Of a stretch of 35,293 nucleotides of DNA, positions 15,337 to 23,136 are shown one piece after another. Source of the stretch: an uncultured Lachnospiraceae bacterium (lineage in GTDB: Bacteria > Bacillota > Clostridia > Lachnospirales > Lachnospiraceae). Location: contig CAJUCK010000001.1 in assembly GCA_910585395.1 (NCBI GenBank), positions 107,703-142,995 of the forward strand, in the 5' to 3' direction. Both the position numbers and the translations under genes were made by a program. Every line of letters begins with the position of its first letter. The stretch's first letter is position 1. The notes under the pieces were generated by a model. It did no database searches. It was given only the letters and a program-made list of their open reading frames with translations, and was not told the origin of the DNA.

Positions 15337-16332
15337 TTAAATATATTTTAATGCCGTTTTTAATTCTTCAGTGCCAAGCCATACGGTATTTGTCCCTGAA
15401 CTGTATTCAAAACCATCCGGCACTTTTACTCCGCCTTCTGTAAATCCTGCTTGGAAATCCCACCATTCAAAATGTGGGTAAATGATATAATGCCTGTCAT
15501 ATTCATAAGTCAAAAGGGAGTCATCTTTCGTCACCATGACCTCATGCAGCTTTTCTCCTTCACGGATGCCAATCTCATCTATTTTACAGTCTGGCAGCAT
15601 TGCCTTTGCCAAATCTCCAATATGGAAAGAGGGAATTTTTGATATGTATGTCTCTCCGCCTTTTGATTCGTGGAAAGCTTTAAAAACTAGATCCACGCCC
15701 TGTTCCAAGGTGATCCAGAATCTTGTCATCCGCATATCTGTAACGCCTAATGTATTTTTACCCTCATCTATCATCTTCTGCCAGATAGGTATCACGGAGC
15801 CTCTGCTTCCTGCCACATTTCCATATCGTACAACAGAGAATACGGTATGATAGTTTTTTCCCCGATAGGCATTGGCGGCGATAAATAATTTGTCAGAAAC
15901 CAGCTTTGTTCCTCCGTATAAATTGATGGGATTTACTGCTTTGTCTGTGGACAATGCCACCACCTTTTTCACGCCGCAGTCTAAAGCGGCGTCAATGACA
16001 TTCTGTGCGCCATGGATATTAGTTTTGATTGCCTCCATGGGATTATATTCGCAAGTCGGAACTTGCTTCATTGCTGCGGCATGAATGACGTAATCTACGC
16101 CTGTAAATGCACGATATAGTCTTTCTCTGTCCCGAACGTCTCCGATAAAAAAGCGGACTCTATCCATATCTACCTTATCCATGTAGTCTGTTTTCATCAC
16201 AATTTGTTTAAATTCATCTCTGGAATAGATAATAACTTTCTTTGGATTATAATCTTTAAAGATTTTTTCCAGGAATTTTTTCCCAAAAGAGCCTGTCCCT
16301 CCCGTGATCAAGATTGTTTTTCCGTTTAACAT
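15337..16332 (-). CDS. pseB: UDP-N-acetylglucosamine 4,6-dehydratase (inverting)
   Basis: A 331-residue extended SDR enzyme for the first step of the pseudaminic acid route: UDP-GlcNAc is dehydrated at C4/C6 with C5 inversion. The NADP-binding loop TGGTGSFGKKF is at residues 10-20; SRDEFKQ, the catalytic HAAAMKQVPTCEYNP region and the YGGTKLVSDK Tyr-Lys pair follow, as in FlaA1/PseB. GNVAGSRGSVIP and RMTRFWITLEQGVDLV are further family marks. The ATG at 16332 is chosen because AAGGAG precedes it; a TTG upstream would place the ribosome binding site inside the gene. It is followed directly by pseC. Confidence 0.95.
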   Translation of the reverse strand: MLNGKTILITGGTGSFGKKFLEKIFKDYNPKKVIIYSRDEFKQIVMKTDYMDKVDMDRVRFFIGDVRDRERLYRAFTGVDYVIHAAAMKQVPTCEYNPMEAIKTNIHGAQNVIDAALDCGVKKVVALSTDKAVNPINLYGGTKLVSDKLFIAANAYRGKNYHTVFSVVRYGNVAGSRGSVIPIWQKMIDEGKNTLGVTDMRMTRFWITLEQGVDLVFKAFHESKGGETYISKIPSFHIGDLAKAMLPDCKIDEIGIREGEKLHEVMVTKDDSLLTYEYDRHYIIYPHFEWWDFQAGFTEGGVKVPDGFEYSSGTNTVWLGTEELKTALKYI

Positions 16333-16382
16333 GCTGAACTCCTTTTTTAACAAATAATTAAATCATTTCTGATATTAGTTTC

Positions 16383-16841
16383 TTATGTCTCTGCGTTTAC
16401 ACAGTCTGTCAGGTCTAATTCATAAAAGCGGTATTTCTCAGCATATCCTGTGTCTTCAAATACTTTCTGAGAAGCCGCATTACCAGGTTTTACTTTCGCA
16501 ATTAACTTTTTTAAATCGGGGAAATCTTGTGCGACTTGTTCTCTTAAGAGACAAATCATTTTTTTTCCGTGCCCTTTGCCTCTTTGCTTTGGGCAGATGC
16601 TGTAATCAATTTCAGCATGTTTCCCTTCCATGCTGACTCTTACCTGGCCAACTGGCCTATTATCAGAGATATAAATGTACTGTCTGGCGTTATGGTTTGT
16701 TAAAAGGTTTTCAAACCATTTTTTATGTTCTTCATAACCTATCTTTTGGCTTGAAAACGCATTCTGTCTGACAGAACGTTCATTTACCCAGTCATAGAGC
16801 AAATCAAGATCCTGCATATCCGCGTTTCTTAAATATCCCAT
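16383..16841 (-). CDS. pseH: GNAT N-acetyltransferase, PseH-like
   Basis: A 152-residue GNAT acetyltransferase. Family marks are the N-terminal LRNADMQDLDLLYDWVNER, the acceptor-loop EEHKKWFENLL, QVRVSMEGKHAEIDYSICPK, and QRGKGHGKKMICLL, the acetyl-CoA pyrophosphate loop (R/Q-x-x-G-x-G/A). The C-terminal NAASQKVFEDTGYAEKY is also typical. By place between pseB/pseC and pseG, and by the resemblance to PseH/PglD-type enzymes, it most likely acetylates the 4-amino group of the UDP-sugar from PseC. Because a deacetylase and an ATP-grasp ligase are encoded in the same operon, the transferred acyl group could be changed later. The start has only a distant GAGAGG ribosome binding site. Confidence 0.75.
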   Translation of the reverse strand: MGYLRNADMQDLDLLYDWVNERSVRQNAFSSQKIGYEEHKKWFENLLTNHNARQYIYISDNRPVGQVRVSMEGKHAEIDYSICPKQRGKGHGKKMICLLREQVAQDFPDLKKLIAKVKPGNAASQKVFEDTGYAEKYRFYELDLTDCVNAET

Positions 16842-16879
16842 AGCTTTTTACTCATCCTCTCAAAGTATCCGCATCCTGT

Positions 16880-17563
16880 TTACTCAACTCTTCGAATTAA
16901 CTCAAATGCCTCCGCATATTTTCTGCCAACGGTTCCGCCCCATTTTCCTGCATGATATTCCAGCATCTTCAGCGAGCGGGGATGGGGAAAATCACATAAT
17001 TCTGATCTATATTTTTTCATTGCTTCACATTTTATCTGAAAATGATGTTCAATATCAACAAATACATTGGGATAGAAGGAGGTATCTTTATCACCGAAAT
17101 TCCATTCTGTTGATGAAACTGTTTCAAATGCATATAATTCAGTTACCGGATAATTCCCAATTGGTCTCGTGGCTGTGAGAACTGCCTCGCAGGTAATTCT
17201 GTGATCAATATTCAGATCATGGGCGTGATGCGTATAGACCACATTGGGACGGATCTTCGTTATATATTTTTCTGTTATTTTGACAATATCCAGCAGGTTC
17301 ATACTGTCGAATCTGTTATCCGGCAGATTTTCAAAATAAATTTCTGTATAGCCAATCGTATGCGCTGCCGCTATCGAATCTTGATGCAGCAGCGTGACTT
17401 CTTCTGCCAGAGCAGCCTTGCGGTTATCCCATCTGGAAGTCTGCCCCTCTCCAAGTATCAGTGCGAATGCTTTGTCTCCAGCGGATGTTCTTTTCGATAT
17501 CGTTGCGCCCACACCAAGGATTTCATCATCTGGGTGAGCTGCTATTACCAATAAGACACTCAT
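16880..17563 (-). CDS. PIG-L/LmbE-family zinc deacetylase
   Basis: A 227-residue metal-dependent N-deacetylase. It opens MSVLLVIAAHPDDEILGVG, where HPDDE (10-14) supplies His and Asp zinc ligands and the catalytic base, and has THHAHDLNIDHR around the middle with the third ligand. PIG-L enzymes remove an N-acetyl group from an amino sugar or a thiol conjugate. The ATG at 17563 is preferred because an AAAGGTGG ribosome binding site precedes it; a GTG overlapping the pseG stop would add an unsupported extension. It is not part of the canonical Pse route. Sitting between pseG and pseH-like, it may strip an acetyl group from a pathway intermediate or from the finished nonulosonic acid so another acyl group can be added; this is inference. 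Confidence 0.85.
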   Translation of the reverse strand: MSVLLVIAAHPDDEILGVGATISKRTSAGDKAFALILGEGQTSRWDNRKAALAEEVTLLHQDSIAAAHTIGYTEIYFENLPDNRFDSMNLLDIVKITEKYITKIRPNVVYTHHAHDLNIDHRITCEAVLTATRPIGNYPVTELYAFETVSSTEWNFGDKDTSFYPNVFVDIEHHFQIKCEAMKKYRSELCDFPHPRSLKMLEYHAGKWGGTVGRKYAEAFELIRRVE

Positions 17564-17622
17564 GCTTGTCCACCTTTCTGCCAGAACGAAAAGAGGAACA
17601 TAAAATATGTCAATCGTTCTCT

Positions 17623-18642
17623 TCACATAATCTGCAATAATTTTTCTGCGGTTCTTCTGGCGCCAAATCCATCAATCAATTTTTGTCCATATATACTCAT
17701 GCTGTCTCTTTTTTCCTTATCAGAAAAAAGAATGCTGCATTGCTGGTACAATTGTTTTTCCTGAAATGTTTGAAAATGTCCGGCTGCGTATGTCGTCCCT
17801 TTTCTGTTCATATATTCTGCCAGCAGCTTCTGATCGTCTGCCAAAACATAACAAACAGAAGGGACGCCGCAAGATGCAAGCTCATACAGAGTGCTTCCGG
17901 CAGCTGAAATAAAAAAATCAGCGTTTAGCATACATTCTTTCATATCAGCGTTTTGGTGTAGAATCAGTTTTCTTCTTCCCTTTAGTTTCTTGAGATAGCT
18001 TTGCGTAAAATTAGATCCTGCAATCACATGAATACGGACTGCAGAAAAACTTTTAATTAATGCGTCGCTGATCTTAGAGCAGAACTCGCAGGGGTCAGCT
18101 CCGCCAGAGGTAATATATAAATCTTTAACGGTCTGATGATTTTGTCTGGGGCTAACGTTTCGAAATTCCTTACGCATCAGCAGATAACGACTTCCTTTTA
18201 ATTTGAGAGAGCCAGCGCCGTATTGGGCATCTGTGCCATAAACATTGCCGTTTATCACAACATCTGCTGGAACATCACGTTTCAGGCTGTCATCTATGCA
18301 AACCAAATAAGGAACGCTGTTTCTTATCATCTTAAAATAATCATCTTTCGCCCCATAATGATCGACAATCAAACAATCTACGTTTTCTTGTATGAGAATT
18401 CTTGATAGTTCATCTATTTCATCAATGATACTGGGAAATTCATAGATTTTCTCATTTGTTACATAAGGTTTCTCAATATAAATAACAGGATAAGGTATCA
18501 TTCCTTCCAGTTTACTTCTGCATATAAAAATAATTTTGCTGTCCGATATCAGGGATAATTCATCTGCCAGCGCCAGACAGCGGATGAGATGTCCTAATCC
18601 AATCGATGGTCCTGTATCCAGCCGAATCGCAATTTTTTTCAT
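17623..18642 (-). CDS. pseG: UDP-2,4-diacetamido-2,4,6-trideoxy-beta-L-altropyranose hydrolase
   Basis: A 339-residue GT-B-fold nucleotide-sugar hydrolase that releases UDP from the PseH product, giving 6-deoxy-AltdiNAc. The N-terminal MKKIAIRLDTGPSIGLGHLI has the catalytic His18 in the G-x-G-H-x-x-RC signature; DCLIVDHYGAKDDYFK and ISAAGSTLYELASCGVPSVC (the nucleotide-binding helix) follow. The ATG at 18642 overlaps the stop of the preceding amidohydrolase (ATGA), which supports translational coupling. The C-terminal IDGFGARRTAEKLLQ is typical. The gene lies far from pseI in this operon, separated by non-canonical enzymes. Confidence 0.9.
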   Translation of the reverse strand: MKKIAIRLDTGPSIGLGHLIRCLALADELSLISDSKIIFICRSKLEGMIPYPVIYIEKPYVTNEKIYEFPSIIDEIDELSRILIQENVDCLIVDHYGAKDDYFKMIRNSVPYLVCIDDSLKRDVPADVVINGNVYGTDAQYGAGSLKLKGSRYLLMRKEFRNVSPRQNHQTVKDLYITSGGADPCEFCSKISDALIKSFSAVRIHVIAGSNFTQSYLKKLKGRRKLILHQNADMKECMLNADFFISAAGSTLYELASCGVPSVCYVLADDQKLLAEYMNRKGTTYAAGHFQTFQEKQLYQQCSILFSDKEKRDSMSIYGQKLIDGFGARRTAEKLLQIM

Positions 18643-19415
18643 TTGCCCTGCTCCCAATAATTCCGGCAGAAACAATTAAAATTTTCTGCCAGTATTTTTT
18701 GCTTATTTTTATTGCTGATCTGATATGTTTCACAAAACAGATCAAATTTGGACAGCCCTTCCTCAAATGAATGATTCGGATAATCGGAACCCCAAAAGAT
18801 TCTTTCATAATTCAGCTTTGCCATCACAAAATACAAATCTTGTATTACATGAGATCCCCACCAGAATGGTATCGTGAAACTGAGATCCATATATAAATTC
18901 TGATATTCCTGCATCAGGGAAAAAACATCTAATATTCGGACCATTCCACCATGCGCAATGATTAATGGATTTTGAAACCCCTCGCGCAAAATCCTTTCCG
19001 CTAAGTCCACTCCGTTTGTGGCATAGATATACTCAGAGCCATAAGCGCCGCAAATTGTTAATGCCATTCCATACTCTTGCAGCTTTTGGGTGTATCTGCA
19101 GACAGCGGCATAATCTTTGTATAGTAATTTCTGTTCATAGGGCAGTAATTTCACCAGACGAACATGACAGCGTTTCAATTCCTCAAGTTTTTCATCTGCT
19201 CTGTTATCATTGGGATCTAACATAATACCAGGAATGATATGATTTCCCCAGTCCAGGGCATAGTTTTTTTCTGTAAAATCATTTTCGTCTATGAGATACA
19301 GAACACCTTTTTGAATATGATACCTGCTCATTTCATCTTCTAACTGTTTTATCTGTTCCTGCTTATGATTTCCCTTTAGGCTGCAGTGTAAATGAGCGTC
19401 TATAATTCCTTTCAT
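18639..19415 (-). CDS. Amidohydrolase-superfamily protein (amidohydrolase 2 type)
   Basis: A 258-residue TIM-barrel amidohydrolase. It starts MKGIIDAHLHCSLKG (H8-x-H10 metal pair), has IIAHGGMVRIL in the middle (a metal-ligand His) and ends with FWGSDYPNHSFEEGLSK, in which the Asp is the usual catalytic acid/base. These signatures fit the PF04909 group, which includes decarboxylases and hydrolases. It is translationally coupled to pseG (ATGA). It has no known role in pseudaminic acid synthesis; it might hydrolyse an amide or lactone in a tailoring step, or supply a small acyl donor. Substrate cannot be told. The start is set by GGGGGA just before the ATG. Confidence 0.78.
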   Translation of the reverse strand: MKGIIDAHLHCSLKGNHKQEQIKQLEDEMSRYHIQKGVLYLIDENDFTEKNYALDWGNHIIPGIMLDPNDNRADEKLEELKRCHVRLVKLLPYEQKLLYKDYAAVCRYTQKLQEYGMALTICGAYGSEYIYATNGVDLAERILREGFQNPLIIAHGGMVRILDVFSLMQEYQNLYMDLSFTIPFWWGSHVIQDLYFVMAKLNYERIFWGSDYPNHSFEEGLSKFDLFCETYQISNKNKQKILAENFNCFCRNYWEQGK

Positions 19416-19467
19416 TCAAATCCCCCTTCTGACATTCAGATCTGATTGATATAGGGTCTGCTGATAA

Positions 19468-20130
19468 TCAGTAAACAGATCTAAGCTTTTCCAGATACAA
19501 CATACAGATACATTCTTTTTGTGGAATGGCAGGATAGTTATGAATCAGTTTTACATCATTGGTATACCGCAGAGCCATTTTAAAAACTTCAAGGGGATCA
19601 TGATAAAATACCTGTGCTTCTTTGGGGTATTCCTTTGTCAGATAAGCGCTTAAGAAGTCCATGATAACTGCCTTTTCTGCTTTTTCACATGCCAATTTCA
19701 TAAAATCTTCGGTATATTCCATATTACTGATCAGATTCTGTTTAAAATTTAATGTTCCATTGGTAAGCACTACATCTGCTTTTGGCAGTTTGCTGCTCTC
19801 TAACATAAAGTTTGCCTGAATAAATTCAGATTCTGGGAAGTTTTTCTTGGCACAGGCGAGAAATTCTGGTATGATATCCACTCCAATATATGTACATACG
19901 GTTCCCCTGCTTTTCAGAAATGCGTAAAAATCTGCAAATCCACATCCGATATCCATAATAGTTTTTCCGTCAAAGTCATAATTGTCTGTCATGGCTTGAA
20001 AACGGACCTGTTGATCAGAAGCCTTTCCCCACCCCAATGTTTTAGGTGAGATTCCCAATTCTGAGAAACGTGTCTGATATCTGTTCAATGTTTCTTCATA
20101 AATTGTTTTATAAATTTCTGTTTTATTCAT
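19468..20130 (-). CDS. Class I SAM-dependent methyltransferase
   Basis: A 220-residue methyltransferase. TIMDIGCGFADFYAFL (57-72) is motif I, TYIGVDIIPEFLACAKKNF carries the acidic motif II, and LPKADVVLTNGTLNFKQN is the region of motif IV. An N-terminal cap (MNKTEIYKTIYEETLNRYQT) precedes the fold. It starts 2 nt after the radical SAM gene, with AAGAGGATT as ribosome binding site, so the two are probably made together. It is not the C-methyltransferase type seen at 29610. Possible targets are an amine or hydroxyl of the nonulosonic acid or of an attached amino acid; substrate unknown. Confidence 0.85.
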   Translation of the reverse strand: MNKTEIYKTIYEETLNRYQTRFSELGISPKTLGWGKASDQQVRFQAMTDNYDFDGKTIMDIGCGFADFYAFLKSRGTVCTYIGVDIIPEFLACAKKNFPESEFIQANFMLESSKLPKADVVLTNGTLNFKQNLISNMEYTEDFMKLACEKAEKAVIMDFLSAYLTKEYPKEAQVFYHDPLEVFKMALRYTNDVKLIHNYPAIPQKECICMLYLEKLRSVY

Positions 20131-20132
20131 GT

Positions 20133-21266
20133 CTAATCCTCTTGCATTAAAGTATGGATGAAATCTGTCTCTCCAGATTCCAGCATAGAAATGGCTTTCT
20201 TTAAAAATTCCACATTGCCTGGCCGCCTGCCCGCAATTTCATCAATGACTAATCCTATGCGTATAGGAATATTTTCATTAAAAACATCCCTGATGCATCC
20301 CTTTGCTTCTTCATGCCAGCAATTGCACGCTCTGCATCCTGAATAACCGATGCGCTCTAAATACTCCCAGTCACCAAGCAGCAGCGCTTTTCGGAATTTA
20401 AGAGCTTCTGCACTGTTTAATATATCCATAAGAGAATTATCTTTGACGTTTCCCAATAGATATCTGTTATTCCAGTCCTGCAGGCATGCAGGCACGCTGC
20501 CGTCTGCGTTGACATGTACGTCAATCCAGGGGGTAGCGCATGGCAGGTAATAATCTTTGCTTTGTATGTGAAACATTCCTGATTCTGTCTGCAGACTCAA
20601 AAGTTCGCCTTCATAATAATTGTCAATGGGAAGCTGCTGCCAAAATTTTTTTGTAACATCTGCATATGCGTCACTTTCTTCTATATTCACTCTTGAAATT
20701 GATAAATATATATTTCTTTTTGCTTGTCTTACTTCATATATCAGAGACAAGATATTCAGCAGATCCCGTTCAAATATCCCCCCCATCAAGCTGTCGTTCG
20801 TATTTTTATCTAAGGATTGGAAGGACAGCTGAATTCTTGATATGCCGCTTTGTATCAGCTTTTCCCGGTTTGCTTTATTTAAGGTGCTTCCATTTGTGAT
20901 AAGTGATACGAACATTTTTTTCTGGGCGGCATAAGTTATCATTTCATAAATATGTACATTCAGCGTAGGTTCCCCATGTCCTGTTAAAGTAATGTATGAT
21001 CCCTTCGGTATGTTGTCTATGATCTGCTGAAACAGCGGCAGATCCATCATATCATACGTTCTTGTCATATTATCTCTTGCACAGAACACACAGTTAAAAT
21101 TGCAGCGGTTAGTAGGCTCAATGTAAATATTCAATAATGAGTTTAACTGTAAATCTTCATCTTTTATGTTATCTGGAAGGTCTTTTAATTCCCATATTTT
21201 TACAAGCTGTCTGTATTTATCTAAATACAATTTAGTTATGTCATTTGCTTTATATTTATCAAACAT
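20133..21266 (-). CDS. Radical SAM / SPASM-type enzyme
   Basis: A 377-residue radical SAM enzyme. The iron-sulfur motif CNFNCVFC (C55, C59, C62) lies in PTNRCNFNCVFCARDNMTRT, GHGEP (96-100) is the SAM-binding GGE-type motif, and the C-terminal half holds auxiliary-cluster cysteines: C243, C261, C311, C314, C316 and C324. This is the SPASM/twitch layout, with NADGSVPACLQDW and LGNVKDNSLMDIL as usual linkers. It overlaps the ATP-grasp gene by 8 nt. SPASM enzymes dehydrogenate, epimerise, crosslink or otherwise modify peptides and small substrates; no precursor peptide was found near it, so a sugar, amino-acid or sugar-conjugate substrate is more likely. The exact reaction is unknown. Confidence 0.88.
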   Translation of the reverse strand: MFDKYKANDITKLYLDKYRQLVKIWELKDLPDNIKDEDLQLNSLLNIYIEPTNRCNFNCVFCARDNMTRTYDMMDLPLFQQIIDNIPKGSYITLTGHGEPTLNVHIYEMITYAAQKKMFVSLITNGSTLNKANREKLIQSGISRIQLSFQSLDKNTNDSLMGGIFERDLLNILSLIYEVRQAKRNIYLSISRVNIEESDAYADVTKKFWQQLPIDNYYEGELLSLQTESGMFHIQSKDYYLPCATPWIDVHVNADGSVPACLQDWNNRYLLGNVKDNSLMDILNSAEALKFRKALLLGDWEYLERIGYSGCRACNCWHEEAKGCIRDVFNENIPIRIGLVIDEIAGRRPGNVEFLKKAISMLESGETDFIHTLMQED

Positions 21267-22488
21267 TTGTTTCCCTCCGCTGTTTTATCCAAAAATATTC
21301 CTGAGAATAATTTGCAAATGTGTTTTCTAACTGTTCTCCTGCACACATTAGATCTGCAAATGTGTTCCCTGTAAGAACTGCCACTCCATGCCTGCCAAGA
21401 GACGCATTATTTTTGACATTTGCCGTCTGGCTTTTTCTATTTATATATACTGCCTGGCACACTTGAGGAAAGGTTTCATCGAAGTCGTTAGCAGGGGAGG
21501 CAGTTTCGCGTGATTCTAAAAAATAGAGCATGGCCTTTTTGCGGTATTGCTGGCGGCACCTGGCTGAAACTGTTTTGCCCATTGCCATTTGTAATAATGC
21601 ACCGCAATAATCAATACCTGTGATTTCCTCTAAAATAATATTGGAAATATACACGCCTCCTCCGCGGTTTGCAGCTTCAACAAAATATATATCACCGCTT
21701 TCTTCTTCCAGGATAAATTCAATATGTGCAAATCCAAAATCAATTTCCACAGCGTCTGCTGTCAGCTTGGCGGCCTCTTTTATTCTTTCAAATATGTTTT
21801 TACTGAATTCTCCAGGGTAATATAACGCCTTTGCTACATTTTCATTTTCAGAGTACATTTCTTTGTTTGATGCTGCGATAAATTCAAATCCGCTGCTGTC
21901 ACAAAATCCGTCGGCGGTTATTACATTTCCTTGAATACATTTTTCAGCGATACACATCCTCGAATTAGAATTTTCAACTGCTTTCAGCCACAGAGATTCT
22001 AGCTCACTTTCCTGGCAGATTTTTGAAACGCCAATACTTCCACAATTGTCAAGCGGCTTTATCATAAAAGGATATCCTGTTCTGGCAGCAAATTCCTGTA
22101 CTGTTTCCAGGTTCCAGCACAGCTGGTATTCTGGCTGCAGTACGGAGGTTTTACTTACACATACTCTTTGCAGATATTTATTATTTGTTATGGTCTGCGT
22201 TTTTAACTTTGGTCCATAAAAATGATATTTTTCTGCAAAAAAAGCAACAGCAAACATGGAACTATCACTTTCGTCAGCCGTTATGTAATCGGGCTGTTCC
22301 AGGGAAATGATATGATCAATTTCTTCTAGATTCCGGCTGTCAGTTTTGTAAATTTTATCTGCCGGTATGTGCTTTTCCTCCCACCAGGCTGTCACAATAA
22401 CATATAGCCCATACTTTTTTGCTTTTATCACAAGTGGAATCTGCTCCCATCCCACGCCGATAATTAGAATTTTTTTCAATGGCAACAT
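21259..22488 (-). CDS. ATP-grasp carboxylate-amine ligase-like protein
   Basis: A 409-residue ATP-grasp enzyme. The N-terminal pre-ATP-grasp part begins KKILIIGVGWEQIPLVIKAK; FMIKPLDNCGSIGVSK (141-156) is the ATP-binding Lys and glycine-rich loop, and HIEFILEEE then DIYFVEAANRGGG (about 255-278) supplies the magnesium-binding Glu/Asn and substrate loop. The build matches carbamoyl-phosphate-synthase-like and amino-acid ligases that join a carboxylate, via an acyl phosphate, to an amine. It overlaps the radical SAM gene. Inferred role: attach an amino acid or another carboxylic acid to an amino group of the nonulosonic acid, perhaps one freed by the PIG-L deacetylase. Substrates are not provable from sequence. 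Confidence 0.83.
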   Translation of the reverse strand: MLPLKKILIIGVGWEQIPLVIKAKKYGLYVIVTAWWEEKHIPADKIYKTDSRNLEEIDHIISLEQPDYITADESDSSMFAVAFFAEKYHFYGPKLKTQTITNNKYLQRVCVSKTSVLQPEYQLCWNLETVQEFAARTGYPFMIKPLDNCGSIGVSKICQESELESLWLKAVENSNSRMCIAEKCIQGNVITADGFCDSSGFEFIAASNKEMYSENENVAKALYYPGEFSKNIFERIKEAAKLTADAVEIDFGFAHIEFILEEESGDIYFVEAANRGGGVYISNIILEEITGIDYCGALLQMAMGKTVSARCRQQYRKKAMLYFLESRETASPANDFDETFPQVCQAVYINRKSQTANVKNNASLGRHGVAVLTGNTFADLMCAGEQLENTFANYSQEYFWIKQRRETNV

Positions 22489-22500
22489 CTACCTCTTTTC

Positions 22501-23136
22501 TCAGTTTAAATATTTTTTACGACATACAATGTCGAAAGTATTCCATTTTTTATGATCTAAACACTCAAACCAGATATCTTCTTGTTCTTCAATCGCTTTT
22601 ATTTTCTGCAAAAACGCTTCTGTGTGATACGCTTTTGGAATAATCACCACTCCGCTGTCGTCACATACGGCAATGCTTCCATCATATCGTATGCGGTGTT
22701 CTTGTATGATATGGTCCTCTAAAGGTTCTTCGGTCTGCGTATTAAAGCATCCGATGGGGGTAAGGCCCAAACACCAAATCGGATAGTTTTCTTTGATAAG
22801 TCTTGCGCCATCCCGCATTTTTGCGTTTGAGATAATCGCTGCCGCGCCGCAGTATAACAGCAGATATTTTGCGACTAATTCACCGATTGTTGCCCGGCTG
22901 CCGCAGTGAAATGCTTCTATCATAACGATGTCTCCTGCATTCACATTCTGAATCTGTTTATGGAGATGCCAGTTTGATTCATTGTACGCATAAACCCATT
23001 TTACATTGCCTGCTTTAAACTTTCCCCGGTTCAAAGCATTTGCGTTTTCTAACAGTCCTGTTTTATCCATACAGTCTGCAATTTCTGTTGTGGATACTCT
23101 GTTTTCTTTAATATATTTAATAATAGTCTCTTTCAT
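22501..23136 (-). CDS. RraA-like (HMG/CHA aldolase fold) protein
   Basis: A 211-residue protein of the RraA / 4-hydroxy-4-methyl-2-oxoglutarate aldolase family. The family centre is seen as AGDIVMIEAFHCGSRATIGE (67-86) followed by CGAAAIISNAKMRDGARL (96-113), where Arg108-Asp109 is the substrate/metal-binding pair, and YDGSIAVCDDSGVVIIPKAY toward the end. The family includes metal-dependent pyruvate aldolases and non-enzymatic RNase E regulators; the Arg-Asp pair argues for a catalytic type. It overlaps the 3' end of pseI by 20 nt. NeuB-like PseI uses phosphoenolpyruvate, so a pyruvate-linked aldolase nearby is intriguing, but no role is known. Confidence 0.78.
   Translation of the reverse strand: MKETIIKYIKENRVSTTEIADCMDKTGLLENANALNRGKFKAGNVKWVYAYNESNWHLHKQIQNVNAGDIVMIEAFHCGSRATIGELVAKYLLLYCGAAAIISNAKMRDGARLIKENYPIWCLGLTPIGCFNTQTEEPLEDHIIQEHRIRYDGSIAVCDDSGVVIIPKAYHTEAFLQKIKAIEEQEDIWFECLDHKKWNTFDIVCRKKYLN

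Noticed and set aside
19468..22488. RiPP gene cluster (radical SAM/SPASM, ATP-grasp, methyltransferase)
   Set aside because: No short precursor peptide, leader-binding domain, peptidase or exporter is visible nearby, and all three genes sit in a nonulosonic acid operon.
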